Shown: positions 10,368-20,848 of the stretch, one piece after another | How positions within the stretch are numbered: the stretch's first letter is position 1 | Layout: the number at the start of each line of letters is the position of its first letter | Origin: Toxorhynchites rutilus septentrionalis | Lineage: Eukaryota > Arthropoda > Insecta > Diptera > Culicidae | Direction: 5' to 3' | Length of the DNA stretch: 64,000 bases | Assembly: GCF_029784135.1 (NCBI RefSeq) | Contig: NC_073746.1 | Coordinates: 165,007,325-165,071,324 of the forward strand | The notes under the pieces: generated by a model | Database searches by the model: none | Seen by the model: only the letters and a program-made list of their open reading frames with translations | What the model was told of the DNA's origin: nothing | Position numbers and translations under genes: made by a program

Positions 10368-11663
10368 AAGGGTGTGTCACATCAAATTGCATCACGGAAA
10401 AACGCTGTAGAAATTCGCCCAGTAGACCGATCCTTTTGAAAATTTTAGACAGTAAAATAAAAACTATTAAACAACTTTTGGCATTTTCTTTTTATTCATA
10501 CTTCGAGCCCAAGCCCGTATGCTCGCACCTTCCTCTTTACCCCGTCCATAAGGTTCTGTACAATGTCAGGTTGTAGTTTTTTTTTAACAGAAATCCATTT
10601 TCTCTTGAAGTCCGCCTCCGATTTGACAACTTTTGGGTTCTTCCGGAGGGCCTGCTTCATAATCGCCCAATATTTCTCTATTGGGCGAAGCTCCGGCGCG
10701 TTGGGAGGGTTCATTTCCTTTGGCACGAAGGTGACCCCGTTGGCTTCGTACCACTCCAACACGTCCTTTAATAGTGGCACGAAGCGAGATCCGGCCAGAA
10801 GATGGTCGGGCCCTCGTGCTGCTTCAATAGTGGTAGTAAGCGCTTCTGTAGGCACTCCTTAAGGTAAACCTGCCCGTTTACCGTGCCGGTCATCACGAAG
10901 GGGGCGCTCCGCTTTCCGCAAGAGTAGATCGCTTGCCACACCATGTACTTTTTGGCAAACTTGGATAGTTTCTGCTTGCGAATCTCCTCCGGAACGCTGA
11001 ATTTGTCGTCTGCGGAGAAGAACAACAGGTCCGGCAGCTGACGAAAGTCCGCTTTGACGTAGGATTCGTCGTCCATTACCAGGCAATGCGGCTTCGTCAG
11101 CATTTCGGTGTACAGCTTCCGGGCTCGCGTCTTCCCCACCATGTTTTGCCTTTCGTCGCGGTTAGGAGCCTTCTGAACCTTGTATGTACGCAGGACCTCC
11201 CGCTGCTTGGTCCGCTGGACGAATGAACTTGACAAATTCAGCTTATTGGCGACATCCCGGACCGAACTTCTCGGATCACGTCTAAACTGCTTAACTACGC
11301 GCTTGTGATCTTTTTCACTGACGGAGCATCCTTTTTTGCCGTTCTTCATCTTCCGGTCGATGGTTAGGTTCTCGAAGTATCGTTTTAGTACTCTGCTGAC
11401 CGTGGATTGGACGATTCCCAGCATCTTACCGATGTCCCGATGTGACAACTCCGGATTCTCGAAATGAGTGCACAGGATTAATTCACGACGCTCTTTTTCG
11501 TTCGACGACATTTTTCCAAATTTACGAAAAATTGACAGTGAAGCATGGCCAACGTGATCTATACACTCTTATCTGATTATAAGCGAAAGCTGAAGATATA
11601 ATTCCTAAAAATTAAATTTCTACAGCGTTTTTTCCGTGATGCAATTTGATGTTACACACCCTT
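10368..11663 (-). mobile_element. DD37E transposon (ITmDD37E family), copy 1
   Basis: The full-length 1,296-bp element has terminal inverted repeats AAGGGTGTGTCACATCAAAT (the right end differs by one base) and TA on both sides (10,366-10,367; 11,664-11,665). The single gene lies on the minus strand. The DD37E class of the IS630-Tc1-mariner superfamily is known chiefly from mosquitoes. Copy 2 lies at 46,646 in the same orientation, and a solitary terminus at 63,127. Confidence 0.9.
10496..11511 (-). pseudogene. DD37E transposase with one single-base deletion
   Basis: The gene starts at ATG 11,511 (MSSNEKERRELIL). An N-terminal bipartite helix-turn-helix (residues ~20-110: SHRDIGKMLGIVQSTVSRVL; SSVRDVANKLNLSSSFVQRT) is followed by the catalytic triad. 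The first Asp is in LVMDDESYVKADF, the second in FWPDLASCHY and the Glu in PELRPIEKYW. Counting residues between the second Asp and the Glu gives 37. A one-base deletion after 10,769, relative to copy 2, creates TAA directly after DLASCHY and ends the protein at 247 residues. The frame then continues open for about 90 codons to YGLGLEV. No other lesion is visible, so the insertion appears relatively young. The cut-and-paste function is family knowledge. Confidence 0.9.
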
Positions 11664-11951
11664 TACTGCGAGAGCGACTGTGGGCAGTACTTGTTGCTGA
11701 TGTCGATGGAGTCTGACTAAGTCTTCAAAAAAACAAACATATGCTTGAGCTTGGGCGAAGAAAAATAAATCAACAAAGAAAGCAAAGGAGACAACCAGAT
11801 TCGAGCGCGGCTTAGAAACAGGGCATATAAACACGGTGTATGAATACGGTGAAGTATCGATGTTCGAACCTTAAAGCGAACGGTGTTGATAACAAAACAT
11901 TTCATCTGTGTTTCTGTGCGTGTTCATTCGCCAGAGCGCATGTGTATACTA

Positions 11952-12235
11952 CATGGGCTGAAAAGTCCCGGGATTTTTGATGAAAACTCGTTTTTTGAAC
12001 AAAGCTGTATTTATTTCTCAACACAGTTTCCTTCGAGGGCAATACAATTGCTATAGAGAGTTTCCAACATTTCGATTCTCTGTAGTACGAAATGTCTAAG
12101 TATTCGAAATATGCCTCAGTGCCACTTTGCAGACTACCCATTGAACTCAGGAGTGAATAGATTATATTCTTCGTTACAAGTAAATTTGATGACCGTCCTT
12201 TCACGGTTGATATGGTGCCTAGGACTATCAAAATA
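11952..12235 (-). pseudogene. Mariner transposase C-terminus plus terminal repeat
   Basis: On the minus strand SGTEAYFEYLDISYYRES is followed, after a frameshift, by NCIALEGNCVEK and a stop. This is the usual C-terminal end of irritans-type mariners. The sequence ends in a TIR-like terminus whose plus-strand form is GGGCTGAAAAGTCCCGGGAT (11,956). The same terminus, with the same 60 bp before it, recurs at 51,392-51,467. The N-terminal two thirds of the gene are missing. Confidence 0.7.
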
Positions 12236-12283
12236 TGTAAATGGAAATATTGTCAAACGATCATTGTATTTTATATTTCCCTC

Positions 12284-12790
12284 TTAAATTAGTGCGTCTC
12301 TCATGTGTACGTAGTTCCCGAACCACGAATTTACTTGTTTAGATTGTTGAATCAATCGCACATTTCGGCGTAAATAAAAACGCCTCCGACCTCCATGTAT
12401 TCGCAAAGCGGATTTCCCCAGGCTCATTGATTTTGAAGTTCGTGTTAGGATTCCCCCAGGCACATTGATTCTGTAGTCTGTGTTGGGGAAACCGTTAATC
12501 GGGCCAATCAAAACGTCTCAGTTAGAGCGTTTAGATAACGCTTGACATTTCACGTTTATTCAATTGTTTATCTCATGAAATATAACATTTTATTCATTGT
12601 GAAAGATGCGTAGAAGTATTTCCTATCAATTGATGCGAACATCTTTCCGATCTATTAAGAAATGTTCGAGTAATAGATATTCGAAAACTTTCTTTTCATT
12701 TTCCTGTATGTTCTGTGTTTTGGTTTTCATTCTACACCCCATATATTCCGGTTAGACGTAGTCCCACGTCAAAAGTCAATTGGATTGAAA
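12284..12790. repeat. Dispersed repeat ending GACGTAGTCCCACGTC
   Basis: The right part (AAGAAATGTTCGAGT, TTTTCCTG(T/C)ATGTTCTGTGTT, CCCCATATA, CCGGTTAGACGTAGTCCCAC) reappears at 18,665-18,786 and again within both units of the tandem duplication. The left part contains TCCATGTATTCGC and TTCCCCAGGC words shared loosely with 9,590-9,640. It probably belongs to the same superfamily of GACGTAG-terminal elements. No coding capacity is seen. Confidence 0.55.
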
Positions 12791-13147
12791 TCTAACAAAG
12801 AGCCAGGTCATAAGTTTTTGGATATATAGGCTGGCAAGTTTTCATTGCATCATGCTTGTATTATTTTTGCTGCATGCGTAAGTCCTGCTGTTTGTTATAC
12901 AAGTTGCAGTTCAAAAATGTGTTTGGGGCATGCTCCAGCAAGGGAGCTCTTAGAACGTTGTTGAAATAGTAACTGGCGTTGATTTTAACACCTTTTTATA
13001 AAAAGTAAGGCAAGACGCCCAGTCGAAAATATCGCACGCTAACCTCTGACGGATGGGGTATTTTGAAACCGCGAAGCTTCGAAACTGATGGTGGGATCTC
13101 CTGAATGCGTAGATTCTGCCATTTTGTTGATTAAAACTTATTTTCAT
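12765..13147 (-). pseudogene. Tc1/mariner-type transposase relic
   Basis: Starting at 13,147 the minus strand reads SFNQQNGRIYAFRRSHHQ, a block that in Tc1-like transposases precedes the MVWA region. It continues through CDIFDWASCL and FYKKVLKSTPV and, in shifted frames, a QQDL-like box, KHDAMKTCQPIYPK and ISIQLT, where the WPPSSPDLNPLD box would be expected. Stops and frameshifts throughout show a dead copy. Family placement is by motif order only. Confidence 0.5.
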
Positions 13148-13592
13148 CTGAAAAAAAAATCAGCGAATCAATGTGTCGGCAGGGCGGAAGAACTGATTAC
13201 ATTTAATTAGTAACCCCGTTGTTCTTGTTTGCTTGTTAAATCTTTTCAATAGCCATTTTACTCACAGAGCGGCCATAACCTCCAAGAATAGCATTGCAAA
13301 TGCAGCGATAAAATTCGATTTTTTCCACATTTTACACATTTTTCCACCACACACCACCACCATAGAGTAGAAACAACTTGGGTTAATTTATTTTATTTTT
13401 GGAATTAGAATTGATACAATTTCAAAAAAAACGCCATATTTGGAAAAACAATGAGTTTTCTGATTACACAGATGTTTTTATGATTTCGAGAAGCCTAAAG
13501 GTATAAGTTTCTTGCTTTGCCGGCTACCCAAAGTCGAATGTCCGAAGCGTGTTGCGTTTCGAAATACTAAAAAAATAGGATTTATTGAAGAC
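13148..13592. other. Unassigned stretch
   Basis: AT-rich sequence with no recognisable gene or repeat. Its right edge supplies the target site of the SINE that follows. Confidence 0.35.
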
Positions 13593-13603
13593 ATATGTTA
13601 TTT

Positions 13604-14090
13604 TTTTTTTTTTTATCCCTTTTGTTTATTTTAGGCTCATTAGCATTTTAGCTGTAACAGAGCCGAATTTGAATCGTGTACATGTCACATATTTATCATA
13701 TCTATAATTAGCACATTACACAGTTGCCATTCGCCAGTATTCCTTCTATACCATTACATATGGTACATTCACACAGTAGCCATTTAGGCGTAAGGGTATT
13801 CTTTCTGTTCTTCCATTATCCAGTTGGACCACCGGACAGCGGAGACAGTTAATTGATCATTGTTGAGTTATTTATAGAACAGTAGCCCGATGTGTCTTGC
13901 AGAGCAGAGCAGTTGTATGGATGAATCGATCTTATTTCGACCGTGGATCGATCTCCATCGCTGATGATTGTTGCGTGGACGTAGTTATTCTGTAACAACA
14001 CAAAGATGGTCAATGGGGGCCCTGAGTTTTGAACTCACGATCGATCGCTTACTAAGCGAACGCGCAACCAATGTGGCTACGGAGACCCCC
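13604..14090 (-). mobile_element. tRNA-derived SINE with 11-bp target duplication
   Basis: The minus strand begins at 14,090 with GGGGGTCTCCGTAGCCACAT, in which TAGCCACATTGG is an A-box. A B-box-like GAGTTCAAAACTC and a closing GGGCCCCC that can pair with the first bases follow, so the first ~75 nt fold like a tRNA. A 400-bp body ends in an A-run (plus-strand T-run from 13,604). ATATGTTATTT is present on both sides (13,593-13,603 and 14,091-14,101), the signature of LINE-mediated insertion. The head differs from both Feilai and the 5.5-kb SINE, so this is a third SINE family. It is not a functional tRNA gene. Confidence 0.85.
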
Positions 14091-14520
14091 ATATGTTATT
14101 TGATAGCAATGTTTTTCTACGAGAGGGAATGAAAGGTAAATCTTATATATAAAAATCTCGTGTCACGATGTTCGTGGTCAAACTCCTCCGAAACGGCTCG
14201 AACGATTTTCATGAAATTATGCACAAAAACTTGGTAGGCATGAAAATAAGACGTAAACTATATATAATATGATACCTCTAGGGTAAAAATTGCCGTATGT
14301 TTAATACCGATTAGGGTGGCCCTATGCAAAAAAATCTAAATAATTTTGATTTCTATTTTTTCTCAAATTTGGCATAAAACTATATATAACCTCAAAGGTT
14401 CACCCCCATCTCCTATTTTTAATCGCGATTTCATTATTTTGGTATAAATAATATTCAAATAATCGACCCGTAGTTTGTTTTTCAAAGAGAGCGAATTTAT
14501 TTTCGTTGTTAAATGACATA

Positions 14521-14800
14521 GTGTGCTCTCGTGGCCGAGTGGTTAGCGTCATAACTAACATGCCGGGTGTTCGGGTTCGATTCCCGTTCTGGTCGGGGGA
14601 ATTTTTCGTCAAAGAAATTTCCTCCGACTTGCACTGTGATCACGCGTATTCTAGAGCTTGCCACTCAGAATGCATTGCAAGGCGTGTTATTTGGCATAGA
14701 AATCTCAACTAAGTACTAATAAAAATGACGCAAGTAATACTACGTTGAGACGGCGAAGTTCCTCTAGGAACGTTAGTGCCATTGAAGAAGAAGAAGAAGA
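14521..14800 (+). mobile_element. Feilai-type SINE inserted in the Helitron
   Basis: This is a full-length copy. The tRNA-related head GTGCTCTCGTGGCCGAGTGG (A-box) and GGGTTCGATTCCCG (B-box) are followed by the family body and a (GAA)n end. AAATGACATA flanks it directly on both sides (14,511-14,520 and 14,800-14,809, overlapping the tail by one base), so it inserted after the Helitron and the target duplication is still perfect. The A and B boxes would allow Pol III transcription, which is family knowledge. Confidence 0.9.
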
Positions 14801-15147
14801 AATGACATATGGCGCTAAATTCACTTCATTGAACATTAATCCTCACATGCGCCAATAACCTTAATTCGGCTAAAGCCATGCGTATTTCCAGCGAGCTGGA
14901 AGACTTTTTGAATAAACATAATGAATTATTGAAATCCTTCATATCATACATGCTCGGTTTGCAAGGTGACGATCACGTTGTTTTCATACATTCTAATCAA
15001 TGTATTCATTCAATGCGTATGTCGTTGAATACATTGCTGGAGTCATGGTAGGCGACTGCACAGTGACGCGAGAAATTGTGATTCGAAGAAGAAACAACAA
15101 TATGGAGTTCATCGTTGACACCCACCGTTCAAACGACACTCTCCATC

Positions 15148-15206
15148 TTCTTCTTCAATGGTACTAATGTTTCTAATGTTCCTAACGTCCACCATCTCAA
15201 CGTAGA
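15148..15206 (-). mobile_element. Feilai 3'-end fragment
   Basis: CTTCTTCTTCAATGGTACTAA and CCATCTCAACGTAG match the reversed 3' end of the SINE (tail and CTACGTTGAGA...). Only about 58 bp remain. Confidence 0.6.
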
Positions 15207-15401
15207 ATGACTTGCGAACGATATAGAGGTAGAGAGCGAACGACTGCGATTCTAAACAATCAGAAGCGGCGTGAGGAAAAATACACTCACTTGCCAGACG
15301 CTATCATGAGCAACGCCGACACAGCCTTTGATATTGCCAGGTCTAAACACATGCATTGTCATGATATCACAAAACGTGTGTACAAAAAAAAAAATGAATG
15401 A
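15207..15401 (+). pseudogene. Short ORF relic shared by two Helitrons
   Basis: The 64-codon frame contains RERTTAILNNQKRREEKYTH and then AFDIARSKHMHCHDI. The reverse complement of 45,550-45,720, inside the minus-strand Helitron, matches it at nucleotide level (GAAGCG then TGAGGAAAAATACACT; CACAGCCTT; ATTGCCAG). Conservation between two Helitrons suggests it descends from the autonomous element's protein, possibly the basic N-terminal region. No HUH or helicase motif is present. Confidence 0.4.
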
Positions 15402-15941
15402 AATGCAGAACGAGCTTCATTACAACGTTACATGTATTCGGTTCCGAACCTTGCTGAATGTATTCGGCTGGATGGCAAAATTACAAAAAATTGGGATTAC
15501 CTCATATACACATTTTTAATTTGGATAATCGACAAAATACGCCTAGAGGAAATCGATAGTGTAATTTCCTCAAAAATTCCAATCATTGAGCTTCGTGTTC
15601 TATTTCTGTGTACGTAAATTGTTATGAATTTTTCGAGTGGAATGAACACGTTTCTAAAACAAAAAAAATAAATGAAATATGGCTCTTTTGTGTGTTCTGT
15701 GTAGCAAAATAATACATTCTCTTCAGGTATCTTGAACAAGAATAGTATCTGATAATTATTTTATATTTTGAATGATATTTTGGTTGAAATGCAAGGAGAT
15801 CAAAAGATAATTGTTAAGTTAGGGTCAGGACTATGTCTACTAAATATTGAAACAACATCGAACAAAAAATTTTCATTCAAATTTCAACACCTTAAAATTG
15901 CTTTTATTGTTCGATATTGTTACGATATTGTTACCACAAAC

Positions 15942-16390
15942 CATACAAATGGAATACAAATTTCTGCATTACTCGAGAATTAATCAAGCAAATGAAACCA
16001 AATTTGGCATGTGGAAGGTTTTGGGTTCATTAAATGTTTTTACGGTGGTTAGACTCTCCACCCCCCTCTCTAAGGGTGGGGGGAGGCTGCCATACAAATG
16101 GAATACAAATTTCTGCATTACTCGAGAATTAATCAAGCAAATAAAACCAAATTAGGCATAGTGAGATTTTAGGGTGCAATAAATGTTTCTATGGTGGTTA
16201 GACTCTCCACCTCCCTCTCTAAGGGGGGTTGCCATACAAATGAAACACAAATTTCTGCATTACTCGAGAATTAATCAAGCAAATGGAACCAAATTTAGCA
16301 AGTGTAGGTTTTAGAGTGCAATAAAGGATTCTATGGGGGTTAGATACTCCTCTCCCCTCTCTTAGGTGGGGCTGTCATAAAAATGAAACA
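15942..16390 (+). repeat. Four tandem 142-149-bp units in the Helitron 3' region
   Basis: Units begin CATA(C/A)AAATG at 15,942, 16,091, 16,233 and 16,376, the last cut short. Each carries ACAAATTTCTGCATTACTCG, AATTAATCAAGCAAATG, GGCAT, AATGTTT(C/T)TA and a C-rich block next to a G-rich one (CCACCCCCCTCTCTAAGGG type). Confidence 0.85.
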
Positions 16391-16581
16391 CAAATTTCTG
16401 CATAACTCGAAATCTTTTTATAATAAAAGGTAAATTCAACGGGGTCGATCAGAAGATCAATCGATGAACAATTTTGCGATTGGACCCATGAACTTGCTCA
16501 TAGTAAGAAAACGTGAATGCTTGAAGGTATTGATAACAAAAAACAAATTTTGGGCGGGACGAAGTTTGCCGGGTCAGCTAG

Positions 16582-17689
16582 TCTGGAATAAAATAGGAGG
16601 GTGTTAAAGCTGAACCCTCTGCGACGATTGCAGAGACAATTGTTCCTCCAGGAAACAGGTTCTGTAGCTTTGTTGGTGTTGACGTATCTATTTAGTTCGA
16701 TTTTTGTGCTTATTAACACGTTAAGCTCCGATTTGTTCTTGCTTCGCTTTTCATTTAGCTTTCATTTAGGGACCGACGCTGGGCTCAACGTGTTAAAAGA
16801 GATTAAAAAAGGGTTTACAGTTGATCTTTAATCAGTTAACGGGAATTTGGTCACGATATCTAGATGCGAATGAAATTTCTCCCAAAAAATCAAACATACG
16901 AAACTACGGTTCCTTAAAAACATGAATCTATTTCTTGCTCAATGTTTTTTTTTGGTATCAGTCGCAAACCACTGCCGACTTCGCTCTGCCTCTTCTATAT
17001 CGTAATGTAAATAAAAACGATTTCAAGTATCTACTCATGACGGCAAAACACCGTCTTATCGGCAACAAACAATGCATTCATATTGCGAGCATCGCATGTT
17101 GTTTCACTTTCAACAACACCAACAACGCATCATCGTCTGACAGCACTATATGTTGTAGAAGAATGTGGAAGAGGATTTAAACGTGGGATTTATCAGAAGA
17201 AATTAGAAGAATTAAATGTCTCACTTTCGTTCGCACTATATCTTTGATATTACTGCATCTATGGTCCGTCGACCTGCTCTGTCTCTTAAACGAATGCAAC
17301 CCAACAAAGGCTGATTTCTCAAAAGTGACCCGATTAATTACGCTCAAGCGCTTGTGGTGGAAATACAAATCCATAACTTGATTATGATTGTTTGATTCAC
17401 TAGTTTACGGTCAACGGAAAGTAATACTGGGTCCAGTTGAATGCATTGAATTCGGAGATCAAGTTTCGCAACCACAAAACCTTCAAAAATCATGTTAAAA
17501 CCACATTATTGCCAGTTTGGTTTATTATCGCTTCTGAGCAAAGCACAACATGTTTTCGATGCCTATTGTTGATATGTTTCTACAGGCTCGAGGGTTTGTC
17601 GTTTATAGAGATACCTATGTTCGAAGTGTGGACAATTTTTGAAATGTGACATTTTAATTGATCGTCAAGGTGCTGTTGCCTCGATTAGA
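16582..17689. other. Unassigned stretch with one short hairpin
   Basis: TTAACACGTTAAGC at 16,713 and GCTGGGCTCAACGTGTTAA at 16,778 form an imperfect 85-bp inverted repeat, probably a small MITE fragment. The rest, including ORFs at 16,935-17,180 and 17,437-17,649, has no family motif. Confidence 0.35.
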
Positions 17690-17872
17690 TCGTATTCGTG
17701 GTTCGATGAAGTGCTCGAATGGATGGACGGCACCATTGACTAACGGTGGTCGATTTCGATTTCCCAGGGGTCGACAGAAACGAAAAATGATTTTGGAGGT
17801 CGACGGGGTCCGAATATCGACCCCTATGAAATAACACGAAATTCTTATTTGAAATATTCAAGATGCTCCATA
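17690..17872 (-). mobile_element. Possible hAT 3'-region fragment
   Basis: The minus strand contains GGGGTCGATATTCGGACCCC and TCTGTCGACCCCTGGGAAAT, GC-rich runs reminiscent of the 3' flank of ZBED5/Charlie-type hAT elements. No terminal repeat is visible. It is an inference from composition and word pattern only. Confidence 0.25.
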
Positions 17873-18187
17873 TTTTCAAGTTTCCTGAAATAATTGAAAC
17901 AAAAAATTTTGTTACGTCATGCACATAGATGACCAAGCATTTTGTAAATTCTTTTCCAATCACTTTATTCCAATTCACTTCATTTAGCTATGTAAATACC
18001 TTATAATCTCTTGAATTAAATTAGAAGTTGAGGTACATTATCATTCAAGCTCCCACGTATTTCAGAACGCATATGAAAATCCAACCTAAGGACAAGCTTG
18101 TTATACAGTAAAATATCAGGAGCATGTTTGGACATGAACTTGGTGATTACTTCTTCGTGTTCAATCGCGTATATGTTTTAAATACAG
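17873..18187 (+). repeat. Left arm of a long inverted repeat (pair: 23,200-23,513)
   Basis: The reverse complement of 23,200-23,513 matches this segment along its length: TTTCAAGTTTCCTGAAATAA, TTACGTCATGCACAT, CCAATCACTTTATT, AACTTCTAATTTAA-type words, AGCATGTTTGGACATGAA, and GTATATGTTTTAAATACAG at the inner edge. The arms diverge by perhaps 10-15 percent. The inner edge is interrupted by a retrotransposon end. No ORF is seen. Confidence 0.8.
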
Positions 18188-18189
18188 AT

Positions 18190-18658
18190 TGTACTTTTAC
18201 TTAGTCGCGGCAATACATACACACACTCTTTACAGATGCACGGGCCGAAGGTTGTGCAGTCCACTGATTATTCAACAAGAGCCAAAGATTGTACCGCTCA
18301 TGACAACTCTACATGAGCTGATGATTGCGCCGCCATTCTATCCTGGATTCCTTGAGTCGAGAAAGACGCACCACGCTAGATATGGGGTACAGACTAGGGG
18401 GGCGTTGCTGATTAATGGTCAGCTGCATCCCAATAGGAAGTATCCCGTGTCGGGCACACGTACAGAGCATCGAAGACTGCGACATACCAATTATGAGAAC
18501 ACTTGTAATACTAACCTCGAGTCAACCGCGAGTAATCGGTTACATATTACTAACATAGTCTAAGCAAACATTGTCAAAATATTGAACTCCCGGCCCCGTT
18601 AGGCTGACGCCATATGAGCCTTAATAAAATATATATTTTGGATAAAAAAAAAAAAAAA
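18190..18658 (+). mobile_element. Loa/I-type non-LTR retrotransposon 3' end with poly(A)
   Basis: The sequence is the reverse-complement relative of 27,847-28,310 (GTCGCGGCAATACAT, AAGGTTGT, TGATTATTCAACAAGAGCC, GGATTCCTTGAGTCGAGA, CCCGTGTCGG, ACTAACATAGTC, GACGCCATATGAGCC) and ends with a 15-A run at 18,644-18,658. It is therefore a severely 5'-truncated insertion holding only 3'-untranslated sequence. The 124-codon ORF across it is not a gene. Confidence 0.75.
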
Positions 18659-18702
18659 TCTTTTCGATCCAGTAAGAAATGTTCGAGTTATAAGCATTTG
18701 GA

Positions 18703-20848
18703 ATCTTTCATTTTTTCCTGCATGTTCTGTGTTTAGGTTTTCATTTTATTCCCCATATACTCCGGTTAGACGTAGTCCCACGTCAAAAAACGAAATCATA
18801 TCGAAAAACTAACGGAAAAAATGGAAAGAAAGGTTTATTTTCATTTTGAATTTATTGCTCTTATTTATGGTCTGCAGTCTTCCGAAAAACACTTACACAT
18901 GTCCACGCGATGTGAAAATTCCATGTTTTTGTTTGCATTCGAACATGATTTTCGCTAGTGTTGAATGTCTATCCCAAACACGAACAATGATACACAAACC
19001 TAAACATGTGAAAACAAACACGATGTTTATAATTCAAGAACATCATGTACAAACATATCACCTGATGTCGCAGTATTCATTGCTTTCGTTTCTTTTCATA
19101 CACGGAAAGAAATTATTCATTCCAAAACATTTCTTCGTAGAACACTTTTTCACAGAAACGAACTTGAAATTTAGCTCGCATTTCAAAAATTGCACGAACT
19201 GAGAGGCTATGAGTTCATGCACATTTTGCAAGTCTGATTAAATAATCCTTGGTTTCGTGCAAAGAAAAAATCTTTCTATGAATTTTTTTTTGCGTGCATG
19301 TTGGCAATTAAATTCTGGGGAGACGACTGCACAGCGGGCGACGTCGTAATAAAAAAAATTAGTTTTAGATGCAACCTTCAGCGGCACTCAGCAGAACCAG
19401 CAGAGAAATTTCAGCGGCTAAAACACACCATTAATTTCTCGATGTTATCACAAACTGAATGAAAGAAAAAACTCAAAGCTACACATACACTGCACTACAT
19501 ATGCTATGTGTGCATGCGATTGCATAATCCTTTCTTCTCCTCTTTTTCTCGTTTTATAGCTCGGGTCGCGTTCGTCGCGAACAAGCAGTATTGGCCATTT
19601 GTATTCAAAGATCCAGTCAAAATTGTTGCTCCCGTGGTCGAGTGGTTAGCGTCACGCCTATCATGTCACTGCTGAATAATTCTGGTACTTTATATTCGAT
19701 TAACATTATAGAAATACTGTAATCAAAATTTGTTGTGGGTAACTAAACATCTCCGCCACGCTCTATTCAATTTTAGTACTTGTTCAGATAGCTAATAATA
19801 GCGAATGTTACATGAATTCATTATATAAATTGATGCGTGCACTAAATAATGATATAAAAAGTGAAAAACTCTGATATCATTCGATGTTTATTTTGTTCAG
19901 AACAGAAAAAGAGGTTTATTTTATTTGCCCAATATTTTAGACGAAGCACCCATTGTCATGATAGGAAAGTATTTTTTCCATGTCAACATACCAACACACC
20001 ACGCGTTGAGTGGTGGTGGTGTGGTGTCCAATTCGCTTCTTCTACTCTACGCACTGCCGGTGCTTGGGGTAAAAAATCAAGAGAAACTGTACACCATGTT
20101 CGAACATCATGTGAAACATTGGGATTAAACATCGTATGTCCAAACATATTACGAATACAAACATGTCACATTTTCAAACATAGGTACGAAAAAATCATGT
20201 TTGTACTCAAACACAAAAGTGTGAACAGTAGCGTGGACATGTTTATCCTGGACGCAGTGTTTTTTGTAAAACATGGAAGACTGATGGTCTGTTTAAGTCG
20301 TATCAATAAAACAAAATAAATCATTAAAAAGGTTTCTCATAATAAGTTGTATGATATTTATATATGGTTTTGTTGAACTTTGCTTTGCTTAAATTCTCCG
20401 TCAATTTCATCCTTGACGCTCCTCCTTGAGCCGATACATAGTTCTTCGCTTTCAGAATTGTGCAAGCCAACCGATTTCAGAACTTTGTCTTGTTGGCACT
20501 GTGAAGCGAGAATATTTGCTCAACACACGCTGATGAATGTGGAAATATCAAAAAGTATCCCAAAAGCAGCAGGATTAGCAGGAAGAGAGAAGTGAGGTGA
20601 CATTTCATATACATTTTTATAAATCAAGGTACATATCTTCATGACTCAACGATGTTTATTAGTAAGAAGGAAGACAGAGAAAATGAACTGAATTAAATTA
20701 AAAAATTAATAACATTTAAATTTGAATTTGGAAAAATATCTTCAAATTCTGTGTCTTCGCAGAAAATCTGTAATTCTGTATATACAGATTCAGTATTTGA
20801 AATTGGGCGTAAAATCTGTAAAATACAGAATATTCTGCGTATATGCGT
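18703..20848 (+). repeat. Tandem duplication, unit A (2,146 bp)
   Basis: Every position I compared is identical to unit B except one extra A in a CCAAAACA run (near 19,121; CCAAACA in unit B). The unit begins ATCTTTCATTTTTTCCTGCA, inside a GACGTAGTCCCACGTC-type repeat, and ends ...CTGCGTATATG followed by CGT at the junction. It holds many dispersed AAACATG/CATGTTTG words at both flanks, a SINE head fragment and several chance-like ORFs (118, 152 and 71 codons). I recognise no protein family. Confidence 0.95.
19627..19668 (+). mobile_element. Feilai-like SINE head fragment (unit A)
   Basis: TGCTCCCGTGGTCGAGTGG followed by TTAGCGTCACGCCTATCATG matches the A-box half of the Feilai head. Similarity stops before the B-box. 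Confidence 0.6.

Larger units (their letters stand above)
14141..16581 (+). mobile_element. Helitron, about 2.4 kb, non-autonomous or decayed
   Basis: The element begins TCTTATATATAAAAATC right after an A and ends GCCGGGTCAGCTAG right before a T. This matches the Helitron rule 5'-TC...CTRR-3' with insertion between A and T and no target duplication. The same 3' end occurs at 46,436 (plus) and 44,800 (minus). Its interior contains a Feilai SINE, a reversed Feilai tail fragment, a short ORF relic and four 142-149-bp tandem units near the 3' end. No Rep/helicase domain is readable. Confidence 0.75.

Noticed and set aside
14015..14090. Functional tRNA gene on the minus strand
   Set aside because: It is continuous with a 400-bp SINE body, poly(A) and an 11-bp target duplication.
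15942..16390. CRISPR-like array
   Set aside because: Units are contiguous 142-149-bp tandem repeats without spacers, inside a Helitron in a eukaryotic genome.
18189..18563. 124-codon ORF as a gene
   Set aside because: It is the 3'-untranslated part of a Loa-type retrotransposon insertion, matched by non-coding sequence at 27.9-28.3 kb.
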